A stretch of 64,000 bases of DNA from Gadus chalcogrammus (Eukaryota; Chordata; Actinopteri; Gadiformes; Gadidae), in the NCBI RefSeq assembly GCF_026213295.1, contig NC_079418.1, forward strand, positions 6,848,061 to 6,912,060, given 5' to 3'. Position numbers and translations under genes: made by a program. The stretch's first letter is position 1. Each line of letters opens with the position of its first letter. The notes beneath the pieces were generated by a model. It was not told the DNA's origin and did no database searches. It saw only the letters and a list, made by a program, of their open reading frames with translations. Positions 59,201 to 64,000 of this stretch are shown piece after piece.

Positions 59201-59544
59201 GGTGCTTGCAGTAAACTGTAACTGTAAACTGTAACTGTAAACTGTAACTGTAAACGGTAACTGTAAACTGTCTCTGTAAACGTAAACTGTTACAGTTACT
59301 GTTGCCTTACCGGCGTCTCTAAGGTGCTTACTGTAAACTGTCTCTGTAAACTGTAACAGTAAACTGTTAAAGTCACTGTTGCCTTACCGGCGTCTCTGAG
59401 TTGCTTGCGGGCCTTGGACTCTGTGAAGGAGGACACCTCGTAGAACTTCTGGTGCAGGCGGCTGTGCTTGAAGCCGCTGAAGTGGACGCTCTTGCAGTAG
59501 ACCACGCAGTCAGACAGCTCCTTGGAAAGATGCTGCTTGGACTT
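35172..59544 (-). CDS. plcd: Phosphoinositide phospholipase C, delta class (delta-3/4 type), 3' half
   Basis: Six coding exons: 59544-59388, 58921-58805, 58160-57982, 57518-57386, 36686-36537 and 35263-35172. Phases match at every junction, giving 275 residues plus stop. Order: Y half of the TIM-barrel, linker, then C2 domain to the C-terminus. Family role: calcium-dependent hydrolysis of PIP2 to IP3 and diacylglycerol at the inner membrane. Visible motifs: [19 protein letters not shown] (serine equivalent to rat delta-1 Ser522); LSRVYPSG (equivalents of Arg549 and Tyr551, with F where delta-1 has Trp555); [56 protein letters not shown]; and [23 protein letters not shown] and FVGQYTLP fit delta-3/delta-4 better than delta-1, from memory. 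PH, EF-hand and X exons lie beyond the right edge. The last two introns differ hugely: 20.7 kb and 1.3 kb. Confidence 0.92.
35265..35700. repeat. GGGA/GGGAG-rich purine tract
   Basis: About 430 bp, almost all G and A on the plus strand. Read on the gene's strand it is a very long polypyrimidine tract directly ahead of the last exon's acceptor. Confidence 0.95.
35766..36013. mobile_element. Palindromic MITE
   Basis: The outer arms CAGGTATGAGTATGATTAGC (35766 on) and its inverted relative ending ...TCACACTCACACCTG (to 36013) pair. Inner arms GTCCACCTAGATG and CATCTAGACG, with GCTGGATAGAT, pair around a centre near 35870. Non-coding. Confidence 0.75.
36081..36337 (+). mobile_element. tRNA-derived SINE, full length
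   Basis: Head GGAGCTCAGGAGGTAGAGA, B-box region GGTTGCTAGTTCGATCCC, middle block GAGGTGTCCCTGAGCGAGAC with CCAGCTGGCTGTC, and tail GGATAAAAGCGTCTGCTAAA. Confidence 0.9.
36347..36392 (-). repeat. Small duplicate of an exon-intron border
   Basis: These bases repeat 36524-36566 with two changes. The copied part is the end of the C2 exon (encoding [10 protein letters not shown]), its donor and the first intron bases. In this copy the donor reads GGTCAGG instead of GGTGAGG. It lies about 180 bp inside the following intron. Confidence 0.85.
36395..36524. repeat. GT-rich degenerate microsatellite
   Basis: Units of TCTTTATGTGTG repeat irregularly, then pure GT to 36524, adjacent to the exon donor. 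Confidence 0.9.
36537..36686 (-). CDS. plcd: PLC-delta C2 exon
   Basis: 150 bp. The acceptor CAG is at 36687 and the donor is CAGG|GTGAGG at 36537/36536. It reads [20 protein letters not shown], then [20 protein letters not shown] and [10 protein letters not shown]. The NNGFNP junction motif is restored when joined to the exon at 57386. The E-D-Y-D-x-T-S-x-N-D-F-V-G-Q motif is the core C2 signature of delta enzymes. Confidence 0.95.
36775..37165 (+). mobile_element. Harbinger-like fragment with a Myb/SANT-like coding relic
   Basis: Begins with GGGGTATTCCACGAACGGA, a terminal sequence type I associate with teleost Harbinger elements. At 36972-37121 the frame reads [20 protein letters not shown] and then KDIITRKGN, as in the NAIF1-like Myb/SANT protein of Harbinger elements. 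The expected [11 protein letters not shown] follows, but in another frame after a small deletion near 37093. No matching right end found. Confidence 0.6.
37166..38560. repeat. Spacer holding a duplicated segment
   Basis: A block of about 60 bp (GCCAAAGTTCCTTTCC, CTCAACCATGGCTGAGATAA) occurs at about 37486 and again at about 37962. On the minus strand both encode ISAMVE(N/K)E(F/L)GERNFGFD, possibly another part of the Harbinger-type element. A GC-rich run of GCTGCC units lies at 37850-37905. No host exon recognised. Confidence 0.5.
38561..39191. other. Intron spacer before the nested transposon block
   Basis: Near 38570 there is a short repeat element piece (TGACGGACTGGGCCCTGGC). From 39130 to 39191 there is one side of a family (GGGATAATGCCCGATGAGG...) whose continuation is found at 47114 onward. 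Nothing else. Confidence 0.5.
40774..43914 (-). CDS. L2-like LINE endonuclease / reverse transcriptase, intact 1,046 aa
   Basis: An unbroken frame with every expected motif. Endonuclease: [45 protein letters not shown] and FPISDHKAV (with the catalytic E, D, N, D and H positions). Reverse transcriptase: [47 protein letters not shown] (motif A), [14 protein letters not shown] (motif B), [13 protein letters not shown] (motif C with both aspartates) and [12 protein letters not shown]-terminal region: [36 protein letters not shown] and [11 protein letters not shown]. Length and content fit a full-length ORF2. It reverse-transcribes its own RNA at a nicked target. No disabling change was found in the ORF, so recent activity is possible, although the promoter state and ORF1 are unknown. 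The first ATG is at 43914; I cannot exclude use of a later one. Confidence 0.92.
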   Translation of the reverse strand: MFDSHVTSASLPLRYSVTEMLRLRIFSRTQPPQLASHQDILRRPKYIHRGSGRNFQYTQTSNKNIRSFWSTGPRPPPRTARTVSPVNHSVLSPLLKATCYTPLTCLKLCLLNTRSLSNKALLINDFIVDQSLDILCLTETWQQPNDFSHLNEAVPPGFSFISKPRVNGRGGGLALLHRDNIKVTTVTVPLHSSFECLAVKLSGPKPTIIVTIYRPPKPSAVFLNEFSSLLTSVCAMSPTVILLGDFNIHIDNPSCTFANDFTSLLDCLGITQHVNLPTHNKGHILDLICCTDITPTNLDVIDFPISDHKAVLFDIHTQLHKTKEQRTISFRNIKLINTTDLSTMISSYPNPPPASSLTDLVTHYNNCLSSSLTTLAPLKTHSVSFTHTAPWFTPHLRQLKATGRRLERLYNKTQLTVHRQMYSDHLHHYKNALTTAKTSYYSNLINTGTGNNRVLFSTVSHLLQPPKSLPPDISTTQCTAFLDFFSSKINTIHQQLASSRTPSDDPPWMITSGQPLISSLSDFTLVTEQTVSEFIRKAKTTTCQLDPLPTSLVKACLPSISPMITNIINSSLTTGTVPPTLKLAAITPILKKPGADPSDLNHYRPISNLPFISKTLERVVAAQLQSHLDTNTLHEPFQSGFRPKHSTETALVKITNDLLLAADSGLLTIHILLDLSAAFDTISHPLLLDRLAGIGITGAALSWFTSYLTGRQQFVQLSNHKSGCSGVSLGVPQGSVLGPLLFTTYLLPLGTLLRHHGVHFHCYADDTQVYISTKPTAAIPPTSLITCLEEIRSWLSRNFLKLNGNKTEALLIGSKSTLTKSQHTPAPLIIIDGFPVPFSSKVKSLGVILDNTLSFAPHIHNITRTAFFHLRNIARLRPSLTQSSTEILVHSFVTSRIDYCNALLTGLPTKLINRLQIIQNSAARIITRTKSSDHITPVLIQLHWLPVHYRIQYKTLLLTYKALHNLAPSYLCDLLQEYTPSRSLRSTSAGLLCIPTSRLTSMGARSFSCSAPRLWNSLPPHIKQSDTITTFKSQLKTHLFKLAHNV
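44120..44240. repeat. 72-bp tandem duplication, inverted copy at 44969-45073
   Basis: GAAACGGTCAATGCCATTTC with CGACCATGTCCGATTGTGTC repeats with a 72-bp offset. The same sequence, starting near GCGCCGCGACTTTCCGTCTC at about 44080, is present inverted at 44969-45073. This is a pair of roughly 100-bp inverted repeats about 0.8 kb apart. Confidence 0.9.
44241..44968. repeat. Spacer with a dispersed repeat copy
   Basis: About 44640-44730 shares CGTAGTGTTGATCAGCAGA, GCTTAGCAACC and CATGCAAGTGAACGGAG with the family at 27855-28290. The rest is unassigned. Confidence 0.6.
45074..45788. other. Unassigned repeat-like DNA
   Basis: Two related blocks (CCACCAACAGCTGCACGACT near 45112 and CCACCAACTGTACGACCTCA near 45400) suggest a diverged tandem duplication. 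No coding frame. Confidence 0.5.
45789..46440 (-). mobile_element. RTE-clade (Rex3-like) LINE 3' fragment
   Basis: Minus-strand frames 46467-46129 and 46127-45816 give [72 protein letters not shown], then (after a frameshift near 46128) [37 protein letters not shown] and ending LLPPRPDPG. This is the characteristic C-terminal region of Rex3/RTE reverse transcriptase proteins. The 3' end has ATGATGATGA on the minus strand. 5'-truncated and inactive. Confidence 0.92.
46441..46910. other. Interior of the GGGCCC-ended element
   Basis: AT-rich, no frame recognised. Confidence 0.4.
47658..49465 (+). pseudogene. LINE ORF1 with SGNH/esterase-like domain, frameshifted
   Basis: The first frame (47658-48146) has [20 protein letters not shown] and then [11 protein letters not shown], a heptad-like coiled-coil candidate. 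The second frame (48215-49465) carries an SGNH hydrolase signature: [11 protein letters not shown] (catalytic serine), [11 protein letters not shown], and [16 protein letters not shown] (the D-x-x-H pair). Esterase domains are known in ORF1 of CR1/L2-type LINEs. The frame changes between 48146 and 48215, inside a two-copy tandem repeat of about 100 bp (48187-48392). A second 114-bp tandem repeat (49043-49262) encodes a repeated 38-residue block ending in NGHPPP. The ORF cannot be read as one protein in this copy. Confidence 0.8.
49689..52485 (+). pseudogene. LINE ORF2 (endonuclease and reverse transcriptase) with three lesions
   Basis: Endonuclease motifs: [50 protein letters not shown] and [10 protein letters not shown]. 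Reverse transcriptase motifs: [48 protein letters not shown] (motif A) and [14 protein letters not shown] (motif B). Motif C is broken. C-terminal landmarks are [35 protein letters not shown] and [10 protein letters not shown]. Lesions: a frameshift near 49985-50000 (before IYRPP), an in-frame TAA at 51443-51445, and a one-base deletion at about 51664 in the YADD active-site motif. Otherwise nearly complete, so the copy is fairly young. Confidence 0.93.
52599..55167 (-). mobile_element. Autonomous-type hAT transposon, 2,569 bp
   Basis: Termini CAGTGGTTCCCAAACTTTTT and, as reverse complement, CAGTGGTTCCCAAACTGTGT. The flanking 8-bp duplication GTATAAGG is exact (52591-52598 and 55168-55175). 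Subterminal GGCACAC repeats occur at both ends. It contains one long minus-strand transposase frame. The CAGTGGTTCCCAAAC end is typical of Charlie-like hAT elements. It is inserted in the 3' part of the LINE, so it is younger than that LINE. Confidence 0.97.
52992..54845 (-). pseudogene. ZBED-type hAT transposase with one premature stop
   Basis: Start at ATG 54845 ([12 protein letters not shown]...). Codon 35 is TGA (54743-54741). From there the frame is open for 583 codons to the stop at 52992. Order: a BED zinc finger (ECVLCREKL ... [12 protein letters not shown]-x2-C and H-x4-H), then the RNase H-like core with [12 protein letters not shown] (first aspartate region), [20 protein letters not shown] (second aspartate), [15 protein letters not shown], and the dimerisation/insertion region [19 protein letters not shown]. 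Near the end is [20 protein letters not shown], the hAT C-terminal (E, then dimerisation) motif, with TRSRL. This architecture matches ZBED5/SCAND3/FAM200-like proteins, which derive from such transposons. Translation from the internal ATG at 54635 would lose part of the BED finger. Apart from the TGA it looks intact, so it is young. Confidence 0.93.
55168..55545. repeat. Minisatellite with higher-order structure
   Basis: Units of about 27-31 bp (GTATAAGGGTTAGAGTCCTG plus AGTTTGT) repeat about nine times. A larger unit containing TTTTGTTGAATAAGGCC and AGTCCTAGAAGCTGGGTTAG occurs twice, 144 bp apart (55329 and 55473). It belongs to the LINE 3' region; the hAT target duplication is taken from its first unit. 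Confidence 0.9.
55834..56775. mobile_element. Harbinger-type element remnant, internally deleted
   Basis: Inverted ends AATGGCCCGTTCAGACTACA and, as reverse complement, AATGGCCGGTTCAGACTACA, with TAA/TTA at the borders. It holds a MADF-type coding exon (56245-56374) but no DDE transposase. Confidence 0.75.
56245..56374 (+). pseudogene. MADF-domain exon of a Harbinger element
   Basis: [20 protein letters not shown] followed by [20 protein letters not shown] and DLPG. The W-x-x-R-P-x-(I/L)-(F/Y)-D and (Y/F)-x-(D/N)-x-x-x-(R/K) pattern is the MADF (Myb/SANT-like) fold. The exon ends in CCCG|GTAAGT, a perfect donor. In PIF/Harbinger elements a MADF/Myb protein accompanies the nuclease. The downstream exons and the nuclease are missing, so it is scored as a relic. 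Confidence 0.7.
56893..57385. other. Right half of an outer repeat, then intron
   Basis: 56893-57060 continues the repeat interrupted at 47258 and matches 39480-39850 in reverse (GCTCAGCTATGAGCCAG, TTATAACCCAGATACT). The remainder to the exon is AT-rich. Confidence 0.6.
57386..57518 (-). CDS. plcd: PLC-delta exon, start of the C2 domain
   Basis: 133 bp. The acceptor TATCCAG is at 57519 and the donor AACG|GTACAG at 57386/57385. It reads [20 protein letters not shown], then [20 protein letters not shown] and IENN. It is the first two strands of the C2 domain. Its donor opens the 20.7 kb transposon-filled intron. Confidence 0.95.
57530..57685. repeat. Minisatellite of AATAAACACAACCCATAA units
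   Basis: About four diverged units of 33-38 bp in the intron between two PLC exons. They supply the long minus-strand frame there, which is not coding. Confidence 0.85.
57982..58160 (-). CDS. plcd: PLC-delta exon, end of the Y domain and linker
   Basis: 179 bp. The acceptor CCCCCAG is at 58161 and the donor CCAG|GTACTG at 57982/57981. It reads [40 protein letters not shown] and ends VLHIQ. The N-F-Q-T and C-G-Y-x-L-K-P motifs close the Y half of the barrel, and the final residues start the C2 linker. Confidence 0.95.
58541..58800 (-). mobile_element. tRNA-derived SINE
   Basis: Reverse full-length copy ending 4 bp from the PLC exon donor (58804). It has the tail GGCATTTAGCAGACACTTTT, the CAGCCAGCTGGACAGGAGCA block and the head region CAAACTAGCAACCTTCAGGT. 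Confidence 0.9.
58805..58921 (-). CDS. plcd: PLC-delta exon, Y domain
   Basis: 117 bp. The acceptor TCTCCACAG is at 58922 and the donor ATAG|GTTAGT at 58805/58804. It reads [20 protein letters not shown], then [19 protein letters not shown]. It contains the substrate-contacting L-S-R-x-Y-P motif; the position that is tryptophan in delta-1 is phenylalanine here. Confidence 0.95.
59214..59370. repeat. AACTGTAAACTGT short tandem repeat
   Basis: Units of GTAAACTGTAACT (12-13 bp) repeat irregularly just downstream of a PLC donor. A GCCTTACCGGCGTC block near 59183, 59306 and 59381 shows that the donor region itself has been copied along with the repeat. Confidence 0.85.
59388..59544 (-). CDS. plcd: PLC-delta exon, start of the Y domain
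   Basis: 157 bp. The acceptor TCTATGCAG is at 59545 and the donor GCCG|GTAAGG at 59388/59387. It reads [40 protein letters not shown] and [13 protein letters not shown]. The serine in SSF corresponds to a phosphate-binding residue in the delta-1 structure. Upstream exons are not within the window. Confidence 0.95.
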
Positions 59545-59700
59545 CTGCATAGAGACACCCCCCCGGTCGGGGACAGGACATGCAGTGAGTGGCTGGCCTT
59601 TTGACATTAGCCAGAATAAATGTTGAAACGAGTTTCACAAAAAGTCGGGGGTGAGTCTTTGTCCGGACCGTTGCAAATGAGAAGAGGAAAAAATGGTAAA

Positions 59701-60190
59701 CAGACTGCATTTATACAGCGCATTTCTAACCAGTGGCCACTCAAAGCACTTTACAATATTGCCTAACATTCACCCATTCATGCACCCATTCTGTGGCAAC
59801 CCGCCACGTGCCAGGGACAGGGAGCGTTCTCCAGCTGATCCTCATCAGCTGGATGGGAAACACCCGGCGAGAGGAACGCGTGGAGGGGTTAAAGCAGAGT
59901 CGAGGACTCACTGCAGGGAGGCGACCCACCGACAACGGAGGAGGAGACGCACAACCCCACGACGGCTACGAGGCTCACGGAGACCCCAGCCTAGAGACTC
60001 TTATGCTTCAACCTTCTACCCTGTTGTTAATAAACGCCGTAACCGGCTTTAAACTCGCCTAGAACGTGCCTACTTTCCGTGTCAACCAGTCTTCCAGCCA
60101 ACCGGGTTGCCACAATTCACACACCAACGGCGGAGTCGACCCCTCAGGGCGACAGCCAGCTCGTCAGGACCAGTCAGGGTGGAGTGCCTC
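59701..60190 (-). mobile_element. SINE split by a solo LTR
   Basis: The tail half (TTTATACAGCGCATTTCTAA, CACTTTACAATATTGCC) is at 59701-59791. The next part (CACACACCAACGGCGGAGTC, CAGCCAGCTCGTCAGGACCA) follows at 60115-60180. The same order without interruption is seen at 63005-63262. Confidence 0.8.
59792..60114. mobile_element. Probable solo LTR, 323 bp
   Basis: Starts TGTGGCAACCCG and ends CGGGTTGCCACA, the TG...CA ends of an LTR with a 12-bp inverted repeat. It is flanked by a 4-bp duplication ATTC (59788-59791 and 60115-60118). An AATAAA occurs at about 60028. There is no internal coding region, so this is either the product of recombination between two LTRs or a small LTR-like element. 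The family is not assigned. Confidence 0.7.
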
Positions 60191-60478
60191 TAACTAAATC
60201 CACCAGGAGGGGAATGTTAACGAGGGACAGGTGAGGACAATTAAGGTGAGCGAGGACGATCAGCGCAGGGGGCGAGATGTGACACGCCTGGCATCGGGGA
60301 ACTCCTGCGTTGACGGCGGAGTCACCTCTGCATGGGTGATCACCAGGGTGCACCGCCAGACTCGAGCCAAAGACAACCCCCCCACCCCCCCGGGTGCTGG
60401 TGTAAGCTACACCAGGACACCCGGCTGCCAAAGAGCGACCATAGTGCTATAAGTTACAGTGTGTTTGTGGAGTGGAGT

Positions 60479-60480
<2 letters not shown>
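60191..60480. other. Spacer with no recognised feature
   Basis: GC-moderate, with a CCACCCCCCCGGG patch near 60380. No exon found. Confidence 0.4.

Positions 60481-60538
<58 letters not shown>
60481..60538. repeat. GA microsatellite
   Basis: Uninterrupted GA run of about 58 bp. Confidence 0.95.
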
Positions 60539-60540
<2 letters not shown>

Positions 60541-60599
60541 AGCCTTGTGCTGAACTGGATGATGAGTTAATGAAGTGTTGTTGAAACAAGAGTAGCCTA

Positions 60600-60725
60600 A
60601 TCTGTAAAGAGATAATGGTAACTGTAATAATGCTTTGTTTTCTTTAACTTGTCTATTTTCTTTTATTATTTAATTTTATTGTATGTGAAGCGCTTTGAGT
60701 CTGCCTTGTGTATGACGACGGAATA
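60600..60725 (+). mobile_element. LINE 3' tail fragment
   Basis: GTGAAGCGCTTTGAGTCTGC and CTTGTGTATGA match the 3' end of the LINE at 47560-55828. Confidence 0.7.
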
Positions 60726-61700
60726 CAAACTGAAACGACAATTCTATCATTCTTATTGCATGTTGTACTCAGTTATAGTACTTAGTCTTGTCAGGGCTCT
60801 CAAGTTTTGAACTGAGTTCAGAGTGAGATTTTGTCGGCGGGGGGGGGAATGCATTCAAATGTGTCCACAGAAATGGTGACTAATGTATGATAGTAAGCAT
60901 TATTGGCCATTAATACTAATATTCAGAAACAACACTGCCTCAAAAGTCTATTGGCTTAAGCAACACCAGTAATGGCATATACTTTTCCCTGAACTTTTAA
61001 ACGTTGCAAACGTGCAAAAACATATTATATATTTATGTGGAATTCAGTCCAATGCTTAAAATATATCTGTGGCATTCAGTAGGCCAATGCTGTGGTAAAG
61101 TGTGCAAAGTATGATCAAGTGTTTCTTTCTGTTCAATAGATAAAACTTTATCAATCCTCTGTAGGAGAAATGTGTTAATGTTTGTCCCTATAAAACAATA
61201 ATGGTAAAAAAATAAATACAAAACATGACGGTAACTAAGTAAGTCAAACCGTCCAATCTGAAGGCTCTACTTAACCACTCCCCCTACTCACTTCCACCAA
61301 TGCAAAGCGAACAGAACAGCCTAACTAGTTTGTGAATGACCCAGAGAAACGCAACTCAAATTCAATGTCAACATGTATGAGGCTTTAATAAAATCCCGGA
61401 CGATTTTGAAATTGTGTCTCAAAAAGAGGGCATGTCCGGGCAAAAGTGGACGTCTGGTTACCCTATGTACGGGAAACCCTTTGGATTCCTACCTGTTCCA
61501 CTGTTAAATAGCAGCCCAAATTGGTGGGCGCTATTCTTGTAATTTCTCTTTGTGAGACACACGAAGTGTGGCGTGTCAGCGTGTGCATGGGTTGAATTGC
61601 GTGTGTCTCACGCCGAATGCATGAGACTTGAGAGCCCTGTCTTGTAGCATCGTATCCTAGCTATCTGTGTTGTATGCAGGGAATGGTTTAACCTAGTGAT
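60726..61700. other. AT-rich intron sequence
   Basis: Near 60790-60840 and 61590-61640 are short related blocks in opposite orientation: CAGGGCTCTCAAGTTTTGAA, and on the right ACTTGAGAGCCCTG. These inverted ends are consistent with a hAT-type MITE of about 850 bp. No coding frame. Confidence 0.5.
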
Positions 61701-61704
61701 AGCT

Positions 61705-61850
61705 AGTGCTTGGCACTTGGGTCTATGAACATCCTTACTGTACCGACAGCATTATATTGTTGTTTCTCTTTCTTCTGACAAACATTGTAAGTCTCTTAGG
61801 ATAAAAGCGTCTGATAAACGCCCTGAATGTAAATGTAATGTAATATCGTG
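61705..61850 (+). mobile_element. L2-like LINE tail fragment
   Basis: GGTCTATGAACATCCTTACT, CTGTACCGACAGC and CGTCTGATAAACGCCCTGAA match the tail of the LINE at 10911-14240. Confidence 0.8.
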
Positions 61851-61902
61851 CAAGTCGTAACCAGTTGTCGGCCTTCTGATCCCGTCGCTGGCCCCACCCC
61901 CC

Positions 61903-61996
61903 ATGACCCACTGGTCAGCAGGGTGACCCACTGGTCAGTGGAGTGACCCACTGGTCAGCGGGGTGACCCACTGGTCGATGACCCACTGGTCAGTGC
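61903..61996. repeat. 19-bp minisatellite
   Basis: About five units of GTGACCCACTGGTCAGCGG, the last ones shortened. Confidence 0.9.
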
Positions 61997-62221
61997 TCCC
62001 AGTTTGGTGTTTCCAGCGTCTCGGATGCTCATGAATAAACATGGCCGCACACGGCTGCTGACAGATTTGTTGACACGGCAATCTCACCGTCTGTCCAGAG
62101 ACATTCCGGGCGTCTGTCCATCCGACCCCCTTGTGCTGAAACACAAGCTAACGACACGAGGCGGTGAGGGGACTCCTTTATGCGTCGCACCGGCGGAATA
62201 TGTTCAGCAGTGAGCTCATAA

Positions 62222-62223
<2 letters not shown>

Positions 62224-62290
<67 letters not shown>

Positions 62291-62296
62291 CAGAAC

Positions 62297-62365
<69 letters not shown>

Positions 62366-62367
62366 AC

Positions 62368-62415
<48 letters not shown>

Positions 62416-62422
62416 ACAGAAC

Positions 62423-62498
<76 letters not shown>

Positions 62499-62505
62499 AC
62501 AGAAC

Positions 62506-62552
<47 letters not shown>

Positions 62553-62584
62553 CAGAACATACAGAGAGAGAGGGAGAGAGAGAG

Positions 62585-62632
<48 letters not shown>

Positions 62633-62654
62633 GCAGAACATACAGAGAGAGAGA

Positions 62655-62712
<58 letters not shown>

Positions 62713-62714
62713 AC

Positions 62715-62770
<56 letters not shown>
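62224..62770. repeat. GA array with a periodic ACACAGAACATACA insert
   Basis: Blocks of 20-60 bp of GA alternate with a conserved insert (ACACAGAACATACAG or ACATACAGAACATACAG) seven times. This is a composite satellite-like array. All long frames through it are artefacts. Confidence 0.95.
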
Positions 62771-62772
<2 letters not shown>

Positions 62773-63004
62773 TCGTTTGTGGTAATACATACACTAAACT
62801 CTGGGCCACCTCCCTCCAGCTAGGTGCCAGGCCCCTGGCAATTAGAGCTGCTATAGGGTTTAGTGAGAGGGCTGAGACCGTGGGTTAATTAATGCCCTCA
62901 GAGGGAAGAGTGTTTCATTTCAGGTGGATGTTACCGCCATCGTCTGCACTCTACACCTTGTTCTTTCCGACGCAAGACATGCTTGGATTCTCTGTGTTTC
63001 TTCC
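62771..63004. other. Spacer with no recognised feature
   Basis: Unique-looking sequence, no exon assigned. Confidence 0.4.
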
Positions 63005-63262
63005 CTATTGCATTTATACCGCGCTTTTCTAACCAGTGGCCACTCGAAGCGCTTTACAATATTGCCAAACATTCACCCATTCATACACACGTTCACACAC
63101 CGACAGCAACGTCGATGCCTCAGGGCGCCAGCCAGGTTTCAGGGAGCAGCCATGGGTGAAGCGTCTCGCTCAGGGACACTCAGCTAGGAGGAACCGGGGA
63201 TCCAACTAGCAACCTTCAGGTTACAAGCCAAACCGCTCTACCTCCTGTGCTAAACCGACCTC
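63005..63262 (-). mobile_element. tRNA-derived SINE
   Basis: Reverse copy starting with TGCATTTATACCGCGCTTTT and GAAGCGCTTTACAATATTGC, then CACACACCGACAGCAACGTC, ending with the head region CAACTAGCAACCTTCAGGTT and TCTACCTCCTGTGCTAAACC. Confidence 0.85.
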
Positions 63263-63494
63263 CTACTTAGCCCCTAAAGAGTGTCCTTCAACCTCAGTCA
63301 CCCCTTATGTAATATACATGGGTTCGGAGGCTGCGACCCAGACCAGGCACCGGGTGTTGGATGAGCAGATCCCCTTACGGCCCAAGGACCCTGTGGAAAC
63401 CTCATGGAGAACTGGAGAGGTACTGAGGCCCTGGTTGAACAGACGAGAGGCGAGAGGCCGATAAAGACGGACGGAACGGACTGAACGGAAAGAA
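63263..63494. other. Spacer with no recognised feature
   Basis: No exon or element recognised. Confidence 0.4.
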
Positions 63495-63775
63495 CAGATG
63501 AGAGCAGGGTCAGAGTCCGATAAAGACAGAGGAGAGTCCGATAAAGACAGAGGAGAGTCCGATAAAGACAGGCGGAACGGACTGATGGAAAAACAGTCGA
63601 GAGCAGTGTCAGAGTCCGATAAAGACAGAGGAGAGTCCTATAAAGACAGAGGAGAGTCTGATAAAGACAGAGGAGGTTCCGATAAAGACAGGCCAGAGTC
63701 CGATAAAGTCAGACAGAACGGACTGAATGGAAAGAACAGTTGAAAGCAGGGCGAGAGTCAGATAAAGCCAGACTT
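63495..63775. repeat. Minisatellite of AGAGTCCGATAAAGACAGAGG units
   Basis: About ten units of about 20 bp. Two longer spacers (CGGAACGGACTGATGGAAAA type) recur, giving a second-order repeat of roughly 100 bp. The open frame (SDKDRGE repeats) is a by-product. Confidence 0.9.
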
Positions 63776-64000
63776 TCGAAATGTAGTGCATCTATAGATA
63801 ACGTCTTAAAATCCAAGCACTGAAAAAAAAGCAAACCTTTCAGTGAGTCAGAATGGGTTTGACAGATGAGCTACACATCACCAGATCACTACGCCTGTTC
63901 GAGCGCCCCGGAGGCAACGCAAGATTACGTCTGTAGAGAAGTAGTGGAATTTTCCATTCAAGACGAGACAAAAGGGCAGAGGGAGCAGAACGAACACAAT
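63776..64000. other. Unassigned intron sequence at the right edge
   Basis: No PLC exon or mobile element recognised. Confidence 0.4.

Noticed and set aside
59600..64000. Search for the PLC X-domain exons upstream of 59544
   Set aside because: No frame with X-box motifs (H-N-T-Y, V-E-L-D-x-W type) was found. They are presumed to lie beyond the right edge.

Overview
This window is vertebrate nuclear DNA, almost certainly from a ray-finned (teleost) fish. Coding sequence is split into short exons with GT/AG introns. Simple repeats are very dense (AC, GT, GA, CT tracts). The mobile elements are of teleost type: L2-like LINEs, an RTE/Rex3-like LINE, tRNA-derived SINEs ending in a GCGTCTGCTAAATG-type tail, hAT and PIF/Harbinger DNA elements, and foldback MITEs. 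No prokaryotic operon, CRISPR array, rRNA gene or convincing functional tRNA gene is visible.

Two host genes can be assembled exon by exon, both on the minus strand. (1) slx9 (FAM207A family, ribosome biogenesis) runs from its ATG at 32705 to its stop at 17635. It has six coding exons, compatible phases at every junction, and about 255 codons. (2) A delta-class phosphoinositide phospholipase C (delta-3/delta-4 type) enters from beyond the right edge. It contributes six 3' coding exons from 59544 to a stop at 35172, covering the Y half of the catalytic barrel and the C2 domain. Its upstream exons (PH, EF hands, X box) lie outside the window. A possible 3' end of a plus-strand gene sits at 3-83, and a CpG-rich, CCAAT-bearing block at 4030-4600 looks like a promoter with a leader exon pointing left.

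Layout. 1-9.4 kb: microsatellites, a small hAT MITE inside a minisatellite, and a partial duplicate of the last slx9 exon with its flanks (5499-6273). 9.9-15.0 kb: a DNA element with GTTACT-rich ends that has taken in a decayed L2-like LINE and a Harbinger-like MITE. 16.5-17.3 kb: a large palindromic element. 17.6-32.7 kb: slx9, with SINEs, microsatellites, LINE scraps and a hAT element in its introns. 33-35.2 kb: probable 3' UTR of the phospholipase gene. 36.7-57.4 kb: one 20.7 kb intron between the two C2-domain exons, filled with nested transposons. In it, a hAT-type element (8-bp target duplication TGGTCACT) contains a GGGCCC-ended element, which in turn contains an intact 1,046-codon L2-like LINE and a Rex3-like fragment. 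A second nest has a Harbinger-like MITE (TAA duplication) enclosing a full-length but broken L2-like LINE, a ZBED-type hAT transposon inserted in that LINE's 3' end (duplication GTATAAGG), and a Harbinger remnant with a MADF exon. 57.4-64 kb: the remaining phospholipase exons, SINEs, a probable solo LTR and satellite-like GA arrays.

I found no evidence of an undescribed biological system. The points of most interest are the deeply nested transposon intron, the displaced copy of a real last exon, one LINE with an unbroken ORF, and several transposons whose inactivating lesions can be read directly.
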